This document shows positions 48,538 to 57,675 of a DNA stretch of 64,000 nt, piece after piece; the first letter of the stretch is position 1; every line of letters begins with the position of its first letter. The stretch is from assembly GCA_002082245.2 (NCBI GenBank), contig NBTC02000002.1:496001-560000 (forward strand), written 5' to 3'. Source of the DNA: Yersinia enterocolitica. Lineage in GTDB: Bacteria; Pseudomonadota; Gammaproteobacteria; Enterobacterales; Enterobacteriaceae. The position numbers were made by a program, and so were the translations under genes. The notes under the pieces are model-generated. The model was not told the origin of the DNA and made no database searches. It saw nothing but the letters and a program-made list of their open reading frames with translations.

Positions 48538-48859
48538 TATGTGCGGCGAGGTGTGGACAGAAAAGCCCTGAAGAGATATTTTTATTCAGTATATTGATTT
48601 ATAAGAAGAGAAAGTTATCTATCAGGATGGAATAGATGAAACGTAGCGCTACCTGGCTGAATGGCGGCTGAGAGGATGTCGATATCGTTTAATTATAATT
48701 AATAGCTAAATAATTACTTTTGTAGGTAGGTACTGCTCATTAATTCCTCTATTGTTATTCTCTTCATCACCTCCGTCGCCAGTTAAGAATATGACTAGTC
48801 ACGTTATATCATCGTGTTGGCAGCGGCGCTGGCTATTGTCATATAACAAGGGATAAAGA

Positions 48860-50137
48860 ATGAAATTAGAAACATTATCTATTCATGCAGGTTATTCACC
48901 GGACCCCACCACCAAAGCCGTTGCGGTACCTATTTACCAGACTTCCTCCTTTGCTTTTGACGATACCCAGCATGGCGCTGATCTGTTTGATTTAAAAGTC
49001 GCCGGCAATATTTACTCGCGCATCATGAACCCCACCAATGATGTACTGGAGAAACGGGTTGCCGCTCTCGAAGGGGGGATTGCCGCTCTGGCCGTGGCTT
49101 CCGGTATGGCGGCGATTACTTATGCTATCCAAACCATTGCCGAAGTGGGGGATAATATTGTGTCGGTGGCCAAGTTGTACGGCGGGACTTACAATCTGCT
49201 GGCGCATACGTTACCGCGTTATGGGATAGAAACCCGTTTTGCCGATCATGATGATATCGCCGCATTGGAAGCCTTAATCGATGACCGAACTAAAGCAGTT
49301 TTCTGTGAATCAATTGGTAATCCTGCTGGGAATATTGTTGATTTGAAAAAATTGGCTGATGCGGTTCATCGCCATGGTGTGCCATTGATTGTCGATAATA
49401 CCGTCGCAACACCAATCTTGTGTCGACCATTTGAACACGGTGCGGATATTGTGGTTCATTCATTGACCAAATATATCGGCGGTCATGGTTCCAGTATTGG
49501 CGGTATCGTGGTGGATTCGGGTAAGTTCCCTTGGACGCAATACCCTGAGCGTTTTGCTCAATTAAATACCCCTGATCCGTCATATCATGGCGTGACCTAT
49601 ACCGAGCAATTCGGCGCGGCTGCCTATATTGGCCGTTGCCGGGTGGTGCCATTGCGCAATACTGGCGCTGCGTTATCGCCGTTCAATGCTTTCCTGATTT
49701 TGCAGGGGCTGGAAACATTGGCTTTGCGTATGGAGCGTCATACTGAAAATGCGCTGAAAGTCGCGCACTATTTGCAAAACCATCCACAAGTCAGTTGGGT
49801 TAAATACGCAGGCTTACCTGATCATCCTGAGCATGAACTGGCCCAGCGCTATTTAGGTGGCAAACCAGCCTCAATATTGTCATTTGGTATTCATGGCGGC
49901 CAGGAGGCGGGCGGGCGTTTTATAGATGCGCTGAATTTGATCGTGCGCTTAGTGAATATTGGTGATGCCAAATCACTGGCTTGCCACCCAGCGTCAACCA
50001 CCCACCGTCAGCTTAACGATGAAGAGCTGATCAAGGCGGGCGTACCACGGGATATGGTGCGTCTATCGATTGGTATTGAGCATATTGATGACATTCTCAA
50101 TGATCTTGCTCAGGCACTGGATGCTGCCAAGTCTTAG
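48860..50137 (+). CDS. O-acetylhomoserine sulfhydrylase-like PLP enzyme
   Basis: This 425-residue Cys/Met-metabolism PLP protein has the PLP lysine in VHSLTKYIGGHGSSIGG and the cofactor-binding segment IVDNTVATPILCRP. Its length and the N-terminus MKLETLSIHAGYSPDPTTKAV (written here up to KA) fit the MetY subfamily, which makes homocysteine or cysteine from O-acetylhomoserine and sulfide. I see no MetJ box in the 400 bp upstream. Enterics usually use MetA/MetB/MetC, so this offers an alternative sulfur route. The exact substrate is inference. Confidence 0.88.
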   Translation: MKLETLSIHAGYSPDPTTKAVAVPIYQTSSFAFDDTQHGADLFDLKVAGNIYSRIMNPTNDVLEKRVAALEGGIAALAVASGMAAITYAIQTIAEVGDNIVSVAKLYGGTYNLLAHTLPRYGIETRFADHDDIAALEALIDDRTKAVFCESIGNPAGNIVDLKKLADAVHRHGVPLIVDNTVATPILCRPFEHGADIVVHSLTKYIGGHGSSIGGIVVDSGKFPWTQYPERFAQLNTPDPSYHGVTYTEQFGAAAYIGRCRVVPLRNTGAALSPFNAFLILQGLETLALRMERHTENALKVAHYLQNHPQVSWVKYAGLPDHPEHELAQRYLGGKPASILSFGIHGGQEAGGRFIDALNLIVRLVNIGDAKSLACHPASTTHRQLNDEELIKAGVPRDMVRLSIGIEHIDDILNDLAQALDAAKS

Positions 50138-50168
50138 TCCGGCATTATTATAAGTTCTAATGGAGAAC

Positions 50169-50194
50169 GGCCGGTAACTTAAGGGGAACCGGCC
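50169..50194. terminator. hairpin between convergent metY-like gene and qorB
   Basis: GGCCGGT pairs with ACCGGCC around 12 bases. There is no clear T run, so it is a weak or Rho-assisted terminator. Confidence 0.45.
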
Positions 50195-50212
50195 GAGAAT
50201 ATTTGAATAGAT

Positions 50213-51070
50213 TTAACGTGTCGCTAGCGTTGCTGCAATGACATCTGCATAAGGCGTTGGCGGTCGGCCAATCAGTTTGCTCAATGTATGACTGTCATCA
50301 AACAGCCCCCCTTTAGCTGCGCCAGCATCAGAATCTGCTAATAGGCTGGCGAAAACATCAGGTAAACCGGCATCGAGCAATGCTTGCTTGAAATCGGCTT
50401 CAGACAAATCGTGGTACACCACAGCTTTACCTGACTGGCGGGCAATTTCTGCCGAGAATTCAGCCAGTGTATAGATATCGTCACCGGCTAATTCGTAAAC
50501 TTTACCCGCCTGGTTTCCCTGCGTTAGCACCACAGCGGCCGCTTCGGCATAGTCTTCACGTGCGGCAGAGGCGATACGCCCCTCAGCTACTGCGCCGATA
50601 AATGCGCCGTGTGCCAGGGCTGGCGCGATACTTGCTGCATAGTTCTCGGTATACCAGCCGTTACGCAATAACACCACGGGCAGACCTGATTCACGTAATA
50701 GTGCTTCGGTGGCCCGGTGTTCTTCGCCTAACCCCAGTGGGCTTTTATCCGCATGTAACAAACTGGTATATGCCAACAATTTAACACCTGCACGCTTGGC
50801 CGCCGCGATCACGGCGCTATGTTGGGCAATACGCTGACCCACTTCACTCGATGAAATTAACAGTAGTTTATCAACACCTTGAAAGGCGGTATCCAGCGTG
50901 GCTGGCTGGCTATAGTCAGCTTTGCGGATTTGAACACCTAACGCCGCCAGCTCGTGGGCTTTGTCCGGGGTACGTACCGCAGCAATAATCTCACTGGCTG
51001 GCACTTTTTTAAGTAATGCATTGATAACAAGGCGGCCCAATTGGCCTGTGGCACCGGTTACTGCGATCAT
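50213..51070 (-). CDS. qorB: NAD(P)H:quinone oxidoreductase QorB (YtfG)
   Basis: This 285-residue atypical short-chain dehydrogenase starts with MIAVTGATGQLGRLVI, the NmrA-like NADP-binding motif, and continues with ISSSEVGQR and LLRNGWYTEN. It matches E. coli QorB (YtfG), which reduces quinones. It is divergent from the HxlR regulator ytfH, the same pairing as in E. coli, so the regulator probably controls it. Confidence 0.94.
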   Translation of the reverse strand: MIAVTGATGQLGRLVINALLKKVPASEIIAAVRTPDKAHELAALGVQIRKADYSQPATLDTAFQGVDKLLLISSSEVGQRIAQHSAVIAAAKRAGVKLLAYTSLLHADKSPLGLGEEHRATEALLRESGLPVVLLRNGWYTENYAASIAPALAHGAFIGAVAEGRIASAAREDYAEAAAVVLTQGNQAGKVYELAGDDIYTLAEFSAEIARQSGKAVVYHDLSEADFKQALLDAGLPDVFASLLADSDAGAAKGGLFDDSHTLSKLIGRPPTPYADVIAATLATR

Positions 51071-51212
51071 AATGACACTCCAGATTTGATGTTATGAGAA
51101 AGATGACAGACAGTTGGCAAAGAATAAAACCGCATAATTGGCCAGAAAGTTGCCCTTAAGTTCATCATATGCAATATACTAACTTTACGTAAGTACGCAC
51201 CAAAAGGTTAGT

Positions 51213-51638
51213 ATGAAAATAATAGAGCCGCAAAATTTGAGTCACACTGTTTCGTTTCCCGAACAAGTTCGGCGGGGTGAATTACTCAATGCTGATTGTC
51301 CCTCAAGAGAAGTGCTCAAGCGCGTAACCAGCCGTTGGGGGGTGTTAGCCTTGATTGCGTTAAGCAATGAGACTCTGCGTTTCAGTGCGTTGCGCAGAAA
51401 GATTGGCGGTGTTAGTGAAAAGATGCTGGCACAAACTCTGCAACACCTTGAAGAAGATGGTTTTGTTGAGCGTATTGCTTATCCGGTAGTACCACCTCAT
51501 GTGGAATATAAATTAACGCCGTTGGGGAAAGAGATTCAGGAGCAGGTGGAAGGGCTGACTGTATGGCTTGAGGCCAATCTGCACCGTATTATGGCGCAAC
51601 GACAACAGCGGGCAGAATTAACTACCAATACGTTGTAA
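51213..51638 (+). CDS. ytfH: HxlR-family regulator YtfH
   Basis: This 141-residue winged-helix protein has the HxlR signature: ADCPSREVLKRVTSRWGVLA near the N-terminus and LRRKIGGVSEKMLAQTLQHL as recognition helix. Cys29 near the N-terminus is a conserved redox-sensing position in quinone-responsive HxlR proteins. It sits divergently to qorB with a 142-bp shared gap, where the operator should lie. Confidence 0.92.
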   Translation: MKIIEPQNLSHTVSFPEQVRRGELLNADCPSREVLKRVTSRWGVLALIALSNETLRFSALRRKIGGVSEKMLAQTLQHLEEDGFVERIAYPVVPPHVEYKLTPLGKEIQEQVEGLTVWLEANLHRIMAQRQQRAELTTNTL

Positions 51639-51670
51639 CAGCAGCCATGGCATCAACCATAGCTGCTGTT
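51637..51670. terminator. strong hairpin between convergent ytfH and the YciI-like gene
   Basis: AACAGCAGC and GCTGCTGTT pair with an inner ATGG/CCAT stem. It begins at the ytfH stop and folds on both strands; no long T run follows. Confidence 0.65.
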
Positions 51671-51691
51671 AGGATTTATCGCATAAAAGCA

Positions 51692-51976
51692 TCACAGAGT
51701 TTTCAACGCTTCCACCGACTCGATAGCCATGGAGGCGATAAACTCGGTCACGCTATAATCGGCAACCGCATTAAACGGATCTTCGGCCAATATCTTATCC
51801 AGCTCTTCACGGGCAATACTTTTGGCCAAAATAATGCCACCGGTACGCGGCACTTTACGGCCTGATGCGATAAAAACACCTTGTGTATAGTACTTTTTCA
51901 ACCACTCTTTATGACTTTCAGTGAGTGCTTCGACCACATCGATAGGTTGATGGTAAGTCAGACTGACAACAAACAT
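51692..51976 (-). CDS. YciI-like (YCII) family protein
   Basis: This 94-residue protein has the YCII ferredoxin-like fold pattern: HKEWLKKYYTQGVFIASGRK and ILAEDPFNAVADYSVTEFI. A conserved His (ESHKEWL) and Asp (EDPF) pair suggests an active site, but the family role is not settled. ATG follows AAGGAGTTTCGC, a strong ribosome site. Confidence 0.88.
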   Translation of the reverse strand: MFVVSLTYHQPIDVVEALTESHKEWLKKYYTQGVFIASGRKVPRTGGIILAKSIAREELDKILAEDPFNAVADYSVTEFIASMAIESVEALKTL

Positions 51977-52195
51977 GCGAAACTCCTTCAGGGCGAATGT
52001 CTAATTAAGATAACGCCTTGGCTGATGGCTGGCATCTTTAAAATGCATAATTATTAATTTTTATCTTAAGTTTTGGCCTTCATAGATAAATTTGGCATAT
52101 CCAAAGCCATAATCGTTATTTCACCTTTGCGCGCGGCAGCATCTACCCTTAAAGCATCAGTTTCATCCCGCTAGATAAATAACGCAGAGGTAGCA

Positions 52196-52363
52196 ATGGC
52201 TAAGATTACAGCATGGTTTATCGGGCTTCCCCTGTGGTGGCCAGCGCATTCAGCCGCGAGCGATACCGTCCCGCATCAAGCGGATGGTGCGCATCTATTA
52301 GAAACCATCAATGCTATTGGTGGGTTGTATGGTATTGAGTTTATCCATCACGATGGTGCTTAA
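52196..52363 (+). CDS. small hypothetical protein with signal-like N-terminus, 55 residues
   Basis: ATG 52196 follows GCAGAGGTAGCA. The 55-codon frame starts AKITAWFIGLPLWWPAHSAA, which looks like a short signal peptide with a cut after HSA, and continues with DTVPHQADGAHLLETINAIG. The remaining gap around it (51977-52195 and 52364-52426) shows nothing else. It may be a secreted peptide or the remnant of a longer gene. I recognise no family. Confidence 0.4.
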   Translation: MAKITAWFIGLPLWWPAHSAASDTVPHQADGAHLLETINAIGGLYGIEFIHHDGA

Positions 52364-52426
52364 ACCGCACGGTGACTGCACTAGATGGCGGGCAGAAAAT
52401 AAAATCATCTGCCCGGATAAACATAT

Positions 52427-53878
52427 TTAACGGTAAGCGGCTAAAGCAGCTCGCATCCCCACACGTTTAATTGTTTGCAACTGTTCAGTAATGCTATTGG
52501 TGAGCTGCGGGATGTGATTGAGGTCTTGCCCCCAATGGGTGGCGTCGGCTAATACCAATCGCACTAATCCCTCCATCGGCAGTGAACCGGCGTCAACGTC
52601 GTGCCACATAGAGGCGAAACAATTTAGCCAGTGGGCATCATCCTGTAATGCAAAACATTCATCGTCACGTTTTCCTCGATAAAACATCAGTAAGGCGGCA
52701 AAGGCAAAGGTGAGTCGTGGCGGTAACTGCCCGTTATTTTGCTGGCTGGAGAGCAACTGAGGCAAAATACGGGTACGGAATTTGGTCATGCTATTGAGGG
52801 CAATAGACAGCAGTTGGTGCTGAATAAACGGGTTACGAAAACGGCTCAACACGGCTTGAGCAAAGGTTTGTAGCTCATCCGCGGGTAAATCCAAGACTGG
52901 AATAATCTCTTCGCTGATCAGTTGTGCGACGAATTGACTGATTTGCGTGTCGGCCATGGCCTCGCCGACTGTATTTAAACCCGCCAGAAATGCGACCGGC
53001 ACCAATGCGGTATGAGCCCCATTGAGAATTGCCACTTTGCGTTCTTTATAGGGCTTAATATCATCGACGATTCGAATGTTTAGTGGGTATTGATTCAGAC
53101 GTAGTTCCTGCGCTAATGATTGCGGTCCTTGGATCACCAACAGGTAAAAGTGTTCTGCGGTATCGAGGAATGCATCGTGATAACCCAGGTGGTTTTCCAG
53201 GGCGACAGCTTCATCACGGGGATAGCCGGTCACGATACGATCGACCAATGTAGAGCAAAACGTATTGTGCTGTAATAACCATTGACTGAAACCTTCGCCT
53301 AAATTCCAGCACTGCGCATAGCGTAGGACTAACTCCAGCAATGCTTCGCCGTTATAATCGATCAACTCACATGGCAATAGCACCCACCCCTTATCGGCTG
53401 CCCCGGAAAAATGTTGAAAGCGCTCAAACATGAGCCGCGTTAATTTCGCAGGATAACTGGCGGGAGGCGTATCACTAAACTTATCATCTTCCAGATAACT
53501 TATCCCAGCCTCCGTAGTATTGGAGAACACCCAGCGAATATCTTCATTACGGGCGAGGGCGAGGTAGCTGTCAAAGTCCTGATAAATATTGATTTCGCGG
53601 TTAACCGAGCGAATGATGCGTGCATCACTGACTTTCTCACCTTGTTCGTTTAAACCGCGAATAATTGTGGTGTATAAGCCATCCTGAGTATTAAGTGATG
53701 GGGGGAAATCACTGTTAATCGGGCGGACCACTACGACACCGGCATTAAGGTCGGTATGTTCATTTAGTCGGTCCAATTGCCAATCGACAAAGGCGCGCAG
53801 GAAGTTTCCTTCACCAAATTGAATCACTTTATCTGGGTGAGTACGGCCAGGAAAGTTTTCGCGGTTTAACGTTAGCAT
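52427..53878 (-). CDS. uxaB: tagaturonate reductase UxaB
   Basis: This 483-residue long-chain mannitol-dehydrogenase-family enzyme reduces D-tagaturonate to D-altronate with NADH. Motifs include [17 protein letters not shown] at the N-terminus, [11 protein letters not shown], and the catalytic-lysine region [20 protein letters not shown]. Length equals E. coli UxaB. It lies 27 bp after lgoD on the same strand, so galactonate oxidation feeds directly into it. Confidence 0.95.
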   Translation of the reverse strand: MLTLNRENFPGRTHPDKVIQFGEGNFLRAFVDWQLDRLNEHTDLNAGVVVVRPINSDFPPSLNTQDGLYTTIIRGLNEQGEKVSDARIIRSVNREINIYQDFDSYLALARNEDIRWVFSNTTEAGISYLEDDKFSDTPPASYPAKLTRLMFERFQHFSGAADKGWVLLPCELIDYNGEALLELVLRYAQCWNLGEGFSQWLLQHNTFCSTLVDRIVTGYPRDEAVALENHLGYHDAFLDTAEHFYLLVIQGPQSLAQELRLNQYPLNIRIVDDIKPYKERKVAILNGAHTALVPVAFLAGLNTVGEAMADTQISQFVAQLISEEIIPVLDLPADELQTFAQAVLSRFRNPFIQHQLLSIALNSMTKFRTRILPQLLSSQQNNGQLPPRLTFAFAALLMFYRGKRDDECFALQDDAHWLNCFASMWHDVDAGSLPMEGLVRLVLADATHWGQDLNHIPQLTNSITEQLQTIKRVGMRAALAAYR

Positions 53879-53905
53879 GGTGTTATATCCTTAAAATGAG
53901 TGAGA

Positions 53906-54928
53906 TCAGAATTGAATAACGCCTTTGATAAGATCTTTATTCTTCACGACCTGCTGTTCATAAATATCTGCCAAGGTATTGAATTCAAAACGATGTGTCA
54001 GGATCATGTCCGCCGATAATTTGCCAGCGGCCATTAATTTCCCCACTTTGTCAAAATCCTCAAAGGTGGCATTTCTGCTGCCCATCATGGTGGTCTCTTT
54101 CTTATGGAAGTCAGGATCAGGGAAACTGAGATCACCTTTGAATAAGCCCACAAATACAATGCTGCCCCCGTGACGGATAAAGTTGAGGGTGTTATTCATT
54201 GCTCGTTGGTTACCTGTGGCATCAATAACTTTTAGTGGCAACATGCCAGCAAATTGCTGGCGTAAATTTTGCTCAAATCCGGCATCACTGGGATCTAATG
54301 TCCGGATATCCAACAGGTTTTCTACATGTTCACGGCGTTGTGCACTGGTGTCGGCCATCACTACATAGGCACCATCGGCTTGCGCAATGGCGGCCACACC
54401 CAAGCCAATTGGGCCAGCACCGACCACCAAAACATGCTCATCAGGATGAACATCGGCACGGCGCACAGCATGGGCGCTGATGGCAAAAGGTTCAATCAAT
54501 GCAGCCGAGACGGGATCTACATCGTCGACCACCAATAAATTACTGACTGGGACGGATAAATACTCACTGAAACCCCCGTCTTGATGGACGCCAATAACAG
54601 AAATGTTTTCGCAGCAATTGGTTTTACCGCTGAGACAGGAATTACAGTGCTGGCAAGCAACATAAGGAATAACGGCAACGCGTTGCCCGGCATGCATATT
54701 ATTGACGTTATCCCCTAGCGCTATTATTTCGCCACAAATTTCATGACCCAATACTCGGGGATAACTAAAGAACGGTTGATTACCTGCCCAGGCATGTATA
54801 TCTGTGCCACAAATACCAACATTTAAAACCTTTATTAAGGCTTCATTAATTCTCGGTAACGGTTGAGTTCGTTTTTGATAAATAAGTTTGGTTGGTTCAA
54901 GGCAAACTAAAGTATTCATCGTGGTCAT
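53906..54928 (-). CDS. lgoD: L-galactonate 5-dehydrogenase LgoD
   Basis: This 340-residue zinc alcohol dehydrogenase oxidises L-galactonate to D-tagaturonate. It has catalytic-zinc ligands in VGICGTDIHAW and GHEICGE, a structural zinc site in CQHCNSCLSGKTNCC, and VVGAGPIGLGVAAIAQADGA for NAD. ATG 54928 follows GGAGG with 7-bp spacing and gives the E. coli length; the open frame extends 15 codons upstream. With uxaB it forms a two-step pathway. Confidence 0.94.
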   Translation of the reverse strand: MTTMNTLVCLEPTKLIYQKRTQPLPRINEALIKVLNVGICGTDIHAWAGNQPFFSYPRVLGHEICGEIIALGDNVNNMHAGQRVAVIPYVACQHCNSCLSGKTNCCENISVIGVHQDGGFSEYLSVPVSNLLVVDDVDPVSAALIEPFAISAHAVRRADVHPDEHVLVVGAGPIGLGVAAIAQADGAYVVMADTSAQRREHVENLLDIRTLDPSDAGFEQNLRQQFAGMLPLKVIDATGNQRAMNNTLNFIRHGGSIVFVGLFKGDLSFPDPDFHKKETTMMGSRNATFEDFDKVGKLMAAGKLSADMILTHRFEFNTLADIYEQQVVKNKDLIKGVIQF

Positions 54929-55068
54929 GACTATTCCTCCAAAAGGTGAGGTTTGATATTCATTAAAAATCACAACCAGGTTTAAATCGAATGTGATATT
55001 TGTGAGGGATGACGAATTATTCTGTTTTAAATTGGTTTTAAATGAATAAAAAACAGCTAAGGATAATC

Positions 55069-55974
55069 ATGAGCAGAACACAAAATCTTCGTCACAATGT
55101 CATCAATCAGATGATCGACGCTATTGCCAAAGGGCATATTACATCACCACTTCCTTCTCAAGCTTCCCTAGCGGAAATGTACAGTATCAGCCGGACAACT
55201 GTGCGTAATACCCTGAGTCATTTAGATCACTGTGGCGTGTTGGAGAAGGTCGGCGACTACTACATTATTGTCAGAACACCCCAATCAGAGGACGGTTTTG
55301 ATTGTATCAGTCAGTCACCAGACGCTCAGGCCGACGTATTTGAACGTGCTTTTTTTCAGATGATTAATCAACGTCAGCTTCGTGCAGGAGATTCATTTTC
55401 AGAGTTACAACTTGCTCGTGCCGCCAATGTCAGCGCCGTGGTGGTTCGTGAGTTCTTACTGCGTTTTTGTCGTTATGACCTCATTGTTAATATCCGCCGT
55501 GGTCAGTGGAGCATGAAAAAATTTGATCAAAACTATGCTGAAAAATTATTTGAGTTACGTGAAATGTTGGAAACGCATGCGCTAAATCGCTTTTTAAATC
55601 TTGCACATAGTGATGAACGTTGGCTGCAAGCCAAAGAGCTATTGGCTCGCCATCGGCAATTGCGGGATACCATTGGCAGCAGCTATCGCATGTTTTCACA
55701 GTTAGATCGTGATTTTCATACCCTGATACTTTCTGCCGCTAATAACCCATTTTTTAATCAATCTCTGGAGATTATTTCAGTTATTTTCCACTTCCATTAT
55801 CAATGGGATGAGAGCGATTTAAAGCAGCGCAATATCGTGGCGATAGAAGAGCATATGGCGATTTTAAGTGCGTTAATCTTTCGCAATGATTTGGATGCGG
55901 TGCGCGAGTTACGGCGTCATCTGGATACTGCTAAGCAATCAATGATTCGCTCGATCACGCAATACAGCGAATGA
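55069..55974 (+). CDS. lgoR: GntR-family regulator LgoR
   Basis: This 301-residue FadR-subfamily protein has an N-terminal winged helix (LPSQASLAEMYSISRTTVRN) and a C-terminal FCD ligand domain with the repeated helices (LFELREMLETHALNRFLNLA, MFSQLDRDFHTLILSAANNP). It matches E. coli YjjM, the galactonate-response regulator. I chose ATG 55069 after AAGGA; a longer frame begins nine codons upstream. It is divergent from lgoD, and both promoters and the operator must lie in the 140-bp gap. Confidence 0.92.
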   Translation: MSRTQNLRHNVINQMIDAIAKGHITSPLPSQASLAEMYSISRTTVRNTLSHLDHCGVLEKVGDYYIIVRTPQSEDGFDCISQSPDAQADVFERAFFQMINQRQLRAGDSFSELQLARAANVSAVVVREFLLRFCRYDLIVNIRRGQWSMKKFDQNYAEKLFELREMLETHALNRFLNLAHSDERWLQAKELLARHRQLRDTIGSSYRMFSQLDRDFHTLILSAANNPFFNQSLEIISVIFHFHYQWDESDLKQRNIVAIEEHMAILSALIFRNDLDAVRELRRHLDTAKQSMIRSITQYSE

Positions 55975-56266
55975 TTAACCACCTAGAGAGTATTGCTGAA
56001 AGCGCATACTAAGATAAAAAACCGCATAAAAAACCATTAAGGACAGATAAAATCCAGCAAACTATTAATCATCTCACGTATTCATCACAAAGATATGCTG
56101 TATATAGAATGCCCACACTAATCTGAATTTCAGTTAACTTTTCTCTCTATAGTTGACGCTGTAATAAGTCTTTTTTCTTGAGATTTTTATTTCCTAATAG
56201 ATTCATATCGGACAGGTTTTTTTATGAATCGCAATGTGAATATATTATAAAGTTCAGGAGCTGGGC

Positions 56267-57622
56267 GTGGAAAAAAATAATGTCGTGATAAATAATGATG
56301 CGGGTGTATTAAACCCAACATCAGATGAAACCCCCAAGGCTATACTACATACAGAGCGTTCTAGTCGTATTAAAAGAATTCAAACCGTATCGATGGTTTT
56401 ATTATTCTTGGCCGCAGTCATTAACTTTCTTGACCGTAGTTCTTTATCTGTAGCGAATTTAACCATTCGTGAAGAGCTAGGGCTAAGTGCCACGGAGATT
56501 GGTTTTCTGCTTTCCGCATTTTCTCTGGCATACGGTATTGCTCAACTGCCGTGTGGCCCGTTGTTAGACCGTAAAGGCCCGCGCATTATGTTAGGGCTAG
56601 GCATGTTTGTATGGTCATTCTTTCAGGCGCTATCCGGGGCTGTTCATACCTTTACGCAATTTATTCTGGTACGTATTGGGTTAGGTATCGGTGAGGCACC
56701 CATGAATCTTTGCGGTGTGAAGGTGATAAATGACTGGTTCAATATTAAAGAACGTGGCCTGCCTATGGGGATATTTAATTCTGCGTCGACAATCGGTTTA
56801 GCCATCAGTCCACCTATTCTGGCCGCCATGATGATGGTTATCGGTTGGCGTGGGATGTTTATTACCATTGGTCTTTTGGGGATCGTACTTTCTATCGGTT
56901 GGTATCTGCTTTACCGTAATCGTGACAGTATCAATTTAACCGAAGCAGAACAAAAATATCTTGATGCAGGCAGTGTTAATGTAAGTCGTAAGCCTGTGAA
57001 TTTTAAAGAATGGCGTGGCTTATTCCGTAATCGCACTATGTGGGGCATGATGCTGGGCTTCAGTGGCGTCAATTATACTGCATGGCTCTATCTGGCATGG
57101 CTGCCGGGCTATTTGCAGACAACGTATCATTTAAATCTTGCTAGCACTGGCATGTTTGCTTCTATTCCCTTTATTTTCGGCGCGGCAGGCATGTTATGTA
57201 ATGGATTCGTTACCGATTTTCTGGTCCGCCAGGGTATGGCTCCTTTAAAAAGCCGCAAAATATGCATTGCGGTCGGTATGTTGCTGTCAGCGGCATTTAC
57301 CTCTGTCGTCGTCCGTGCTGACACTACCGGGAGTGCGGTTATATTAATAGGCATGGCACTGTTCTGTATTCACTTCGCTGGGACATCATGCTGGGGGCTT
57401 ATACATGTCGCGGTCTCTTCTCGTATGACTGCATCGGTTGGCAGCATACAGAATTTTGCCAGTTTCATATTTGCATCATTTGCACCGGTGATAACGGGTT
57501 GGATAGTTGATACCACTCACTCATTTAGCCTGGCATTAACCATCTGTTCTTGCGTTACTGTCCTCGGGGCTCTGTCTTACATATTCATTGTACGTGAACC
57601 CATTTTAGATACCGCAAAATAA
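56267..57622 (+). CDS. lgoT: L-galactonate MFS transporter LgoT
   Basis: This 451-residue member of the anion:cation symporter (ACS) branch of the major facilitator family has twelve predicted helices and the family motif LPCGPLLDRKGPR between helices 2 and 3. Sequence and length match E. coli YjjL. The start is GTG after CAGGAGCTGGGC. It follows lgoR by about 290 AT-rich bases that hold no gene, so it probably has its own promoter. Confidence 0.93.
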   Translation: MEKNNVVINNDAGVLNPTSDETPKAILHTERSSRIKRIQTVSMVLLFLAAVINFLDRSSLSVANLTIREELGLSATEIGFLLSAFSLAYGIAQLPCGPLLDRKGPRIMLGLGMFVWSFFQALSGAVHTFTQFILVRIGLGIGEAPMNLCGVKVINDWFNIKERGLPMGIFNSASTIGLAISPPILAAMMMVIGWRGMFITIGLLGIVLSIGWYLLYRNRDSINLTEAEQKYLDAGSVNVSRKPVNFKEWRGLFRNRTMWGMMLGFSGVNYTAWLYLAWLPGYLQTTYHLNLASTGMFASIPFIFGAAGMLCNGFVTDFLVRQGMAPLKSRKICIAVGMLLSAAFTSVVVRADTTGSAVILIGMALFCIHFAGTSCWGLIHVAVSSRMTASVGSIQNFASFIFASFAPVITGWIVDTTHSFSLALTICSCVTVLGALSYIFIVREPILDTAK

Positions 57623-57629
57623 AATGAGC

Positions 57630-57672
57630 AAGGCCGATCAGAACTCTCGATGAGATAACGATCGGCCTTTCT
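57630..57672. terminator. bidirectional terminator after lgoT
   Basis: AAGGCCGATC pairs with GATCGGCCTT around a 20-base loop and TCTT follows. It lies between the convergent lgoT and the DMT transporter. Confidence 0.8.
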
Positions 57673-57675
57673 TGG

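Noticed and set aside
48455..48540. In-frame ATG 27 codons upstream of umuD
   Set aside because: It lies within the LexA box, has no ribosome site and would sit at or before the likely transcription start; the downstream ATG has GGAGG. Even if used, the serine is still alanine.
48455..48859. MetJ or CysB operator before the metY-like gene
   Set aside because: No AGACGTCT-type repeats were visible, and CysB sites are too loose to call by eye.
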